Assembly: GCF_006385675.1 (NCBI RefSeq)
Contig: NZ_VFRR01000002.1
Coordinates: 1-64,000 of the forward strand
Source: Maribrevibacterium harenarium
GTDB taxonomy: Bacteria; Pseudomonadota; Gammaproteobacteria; Pseudomonadales; Marinomonadaceae
DNA length: 64,000 nucleotides
Direction: 5' to 3'
The translations under genes were made by a program, and so were the position numbers. Positions within the stretch are counted from its first letter, which is position 1. Every line of letters starts with the position of its first letter. The notes under the pieces are model-generated. The model saw nothing but the letters and a program-made list of their open reading frames with translations, was not told where the DNA came from and did no database searches. Below, piece by piece: positions 62,363 through 64,000 of the stretch.

Positions 62363-63333
62363 ACACTTTCCCCAAGCATTACACCTAAACCAAGGGTCTG
62401 CTGATATTTACCATTCAGGGCATCGCGCACATAAATGCGCTTACCGCCGGGAAATTGGACTTCAGTAATCAATAGTGTACCGTCACCGGTAGCAATACCT
62501 ACCCCTTCTTTTGAAACCAGTACCACCTGGCCTGCTGGGGCGCTTTGGTCATTATCATTGACTAAGCTAGCGGCGTGAATCTTCATCACACCGGCGCCTG
62601 TTTGCGTGTAGGCACTTGGCCAAGGGCAAAGACCGCGAATCTGGCGTTCAATTTGGGCGGCGGGTTGAGTCCAGTCGATGTTGCCCTCTTCCTTGGTCAG
62701 CTTGTGGGCGTAATTTGCGAGGTTATTATCTTGGGCTTCAGCAGTATGGGTACCTGCTTGAATTTGATCTAAGGCGGCAATCAAGGCTGCGCCGCCCAGA
62801 GGTGCTAAACGATCATGCAGGCTAGCGGACGTATCAGATGGCTTAATGTCACAAGTGTGCTTAAGAATCATGTCACCGGTATCCAGTCCAACATCCATTT
62901 GCATGATGGTGATGCCAGTTTGCACATCACCAGCCAGCAAGGCGCGATGTATCGGTGCAGCACCACGCCAACGGGGTAGCAATGAAGCATGTACGTTGAT
63001 ACAGCCAAGGCGGGGAGTTTCTAGTACCGCTTTTGGCAAAATCAGACCATAGGCAGCCACAATCATAATATCGGCGTTAAAGCTGGCAAGCTCTGCCCGA
63101 TCGGCCTCTTCTTTAAAATTCAGCGGCTGTTTCACCGTGAGACCATGATCTAGAGCCAGCTGCTTGACTGGGCTAGGTACTAGCTTTTGACCACGGCCAG
63201 CTGGGCGGTCTGGCTGAGTGTAAACGGCAACGATTTCGTAGCGCTTTTCTTGGCGTTGATCTAACAAAGCTTGCAAGCTGGCAGCAGCAAATTCTGGTGT
63301 ACCGGCAAAAATGATTTTCAATGGAGCAGACAT
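62359..63333 (-). CDS. fmt: Methionyl-tRNA formyltransferase
   Basis: Adds a formyl group from 10-formyltetrahydrofolate to initiator Met-tRNA. 324 residues from the ATG of MSAPLKIIFAGTPEFAAASL, six bases after AGGA. The catalytic block NVHASLLPRWRGAAPIHRALLAGD (Asn, His) and ITIMQMDVGLDTGDMI are standard. Overlaps rsmB by four bases (ATGA). A terminator-like hairpin lies 17 bp before its start. Confidence 0.95.
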   Translation of the reverse strand: MSAPLKIIFAGTPEFAAASLQALLDQRQEKRYEIVAVYTQPDRPAGRGQKLVPSPVKQLALDHGLTVKQPLNFKEEADRAELASFNADIMIVAAYGLILPKAVLETPRLGCINVHASLLPRWRGAAPIHRALLAGDVQTGITIMQMDVGLDTGDMILKHTCDIKPSDTSASLHDRLAPLGGAALIAALDQIQAGTHTAEAQDNNLANYAHKLTKEEGNIDWTQPAAQIERQIRGLCPWPSAYTQTGAGVMKIHAASLVNDNDQSAPAGQVVLVSKEGVGIATGDGTLLITEVQFPGGKRIYVRDALNGKYQQTLGLGVMLGESV

Positions 63334-63350
63334 AAACAATCCTATAACGA

Positions 63351-63374
63351 AAAATCAGGCCGTGGCCTGATTTT
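63351..63374 (-). terminator. Hairpin terminator between def and fmt
   Basis: AAAATCAGGC and GCCTGATTTT (arms 63351-63360 and 63365-63374, loop CGTG) form a perfect 10-bp stem with a T-run on the minus strand (TTTTTCG). It ends the def transcript or partly attenuates read-through into fmt. Confidence 0.75.
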
Positions 63375-63436
63375 GATATCAATTAGAAGCGCGAGATAGA
63401 GATCAAATAATGGAAGGTACTATCACGCTGCAACCG

Positions 63437-63946
63437 TTAGCCTTCACGTTTTTTCTGGGCTTTCTGTAACTTGGATTTGATACGGTTACGCTTAAGGGGA
63501 GAAAGGTAATCCACCATAAGTTTGCCATCCAAGTGATCGATTTCATGTTGCACACAAACCGCCATCAACTCATCTACATCCAAACTGAATGGTTTGCCGT
63601 GGCGGTCTAACGCCTTAACGCGAACTTTGGCTGCCCGATAGATATGCTCGTAAAAGCCAGGGACGGATAAACAGCCTTCTTGGTATTCATTTGGCTCTTC
63701 ATCCAATACTTCGAACTCGGGGTTAATAAAGACTAAGGGTTCCGAGCGATCTTCAGAGAAGTCCATCACCACCACTCGATAATGATAGTCTACTTGAGTT
63801 GCGGCAAGCCCAAGCCCTTTCTCTTCGTACATGGTGTCGAACATGTCGTCGATTTGGGTTTGTAATGCGTCCGTAAATTCGGTTACCGGCTCTGCAACTT
63901 TGCGTAGCCGCGGATCAGGAAATTCTAAAACAGGTAGTACAGCCAT
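63437..63946 (-). CDS. def: Peptide deformylase
   Basis: Metalloenzyme that removes the N-terminal formyl group from new proteins. 169 residues with the three motifs [15 protein letters not shown] (motif 1 GxGxAAxQ), [13 protein letters not shown] (metal Cys) and [12 protein letters not shown] (HExxH). It has the standard length. Next to fmt, as in most bacteria. Confidence 0.96.
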   Translation of the reverse strand: MAVLPVLEFPDPRLRKVAEPVTEFTDALQTQIDDMFDTMYEEKGLGLAATQVDYHYRVVVMDFSEDRSEPLVFINPEFEVLDEEPNEYQEGCLSVPGFYEHIYRAAKVRVKALDRHGKPFSLDVDELMAVCVQHEIDHLDGKLMVDYLSPLKRNRIKSKLQKAQKKREG

Positions 63947-64000
63947 ATCTTTATCCAGTTATTCATTCTGATGCGCCTACTCGTGTTAGGCGCTAGGTTT

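Overview
The window is a 64 kb piece of a gammaproteobacterial chromosome around the replication origin. The gene order (atp operon, parB-parA-rsmG-mnmG, mnmE-yidC-rnpA-rpmH, dnaA-dnaN-recF-gyrB, trkH-trkA-rsmB-fmt-def) is the ancestral layout kept in Pseudomonas, Vibrio and marine Oceanospirillales-type bacteria. No mioC is present and the two DnaA-box regions have no GATC sites, which argues against an enteric or Vibrio type origin. An Oceanospirillales/Pseudomonadales-like marine gammaproteobacterium fits best; I cannot name the genus. No tRNA, rRNA, CRISPR array, insertion sequence or prophage was seen.

Layout. 0-7 kb: high-affinity phosphate uptake (pstS-pstC-pstA-pstB-phoU, minus strand) with a clear Pho box before pstC. 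7-13 kb: a quinone oxidoreductase, an AraC-type regulator, a bifunctional PutA without the DNA-binding domain, and a separate gene that looks like the detached PutA C-terminal domain. 13-20 kb: a Gfo/Idh/MocA oxidoreductase, a sensor kinase with an overlapping stand-alone receiver, uvrD and a small acidic protein. 20-24 kb: aromatic/aspartate aminotransferase, a PAP2 lipid phosphatase and a divergent EptA-like phosphoethanolamine transferase. 24-31 kb: a degenerate MocR-like regulator, csdA-csdE and convergent tcdA (the ct6A tRNA modification set), a TrmB-family regulator and prpE.

31-39 kb: the complete F1Fo ATP synthase operon atpIBEFHAGDC, followed beyond a terminator by a second epsilon-subunit gene. 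39-43 kb: the mnmG-rsmG-parA-parB operon. 43.3-43.9 kb and 47.7-48.2 kb: two AT-rich regions, each with several DnaA boxes, flanking mnmE-yidC-rnpA-rpmH. 48-54.5 kb: dnaA-dnaN-recF-gyrB. 54.7-64 kb: an MFS transporter, gmhB, a lipid A-type acyltransferase, ybaK, Trk potassium uptake and the rsmB/fmt/def translation genes. Three parS-like sites (one upstream of the acyltransferase gene, two inside rsmB) match the ParAB system encoded here.

The most unusual points are the split-off PutA C-terminal domain, the tandem epsilon-subunit genes separated by a terminator, the MocR-like protein that has lost its PLP lysine, the double DnaA-box layout, and the missing yidD between rnpA and yidC. Start codons were moved from the longest open frame where homology or a ribosome binding site decided it (pstS, putA, uvrD, prpE, second atpC, atpB, atpI, mnmG, yidC, dnaA, fmt and others). 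All functions are from recognising protein sequence; no database search was run.
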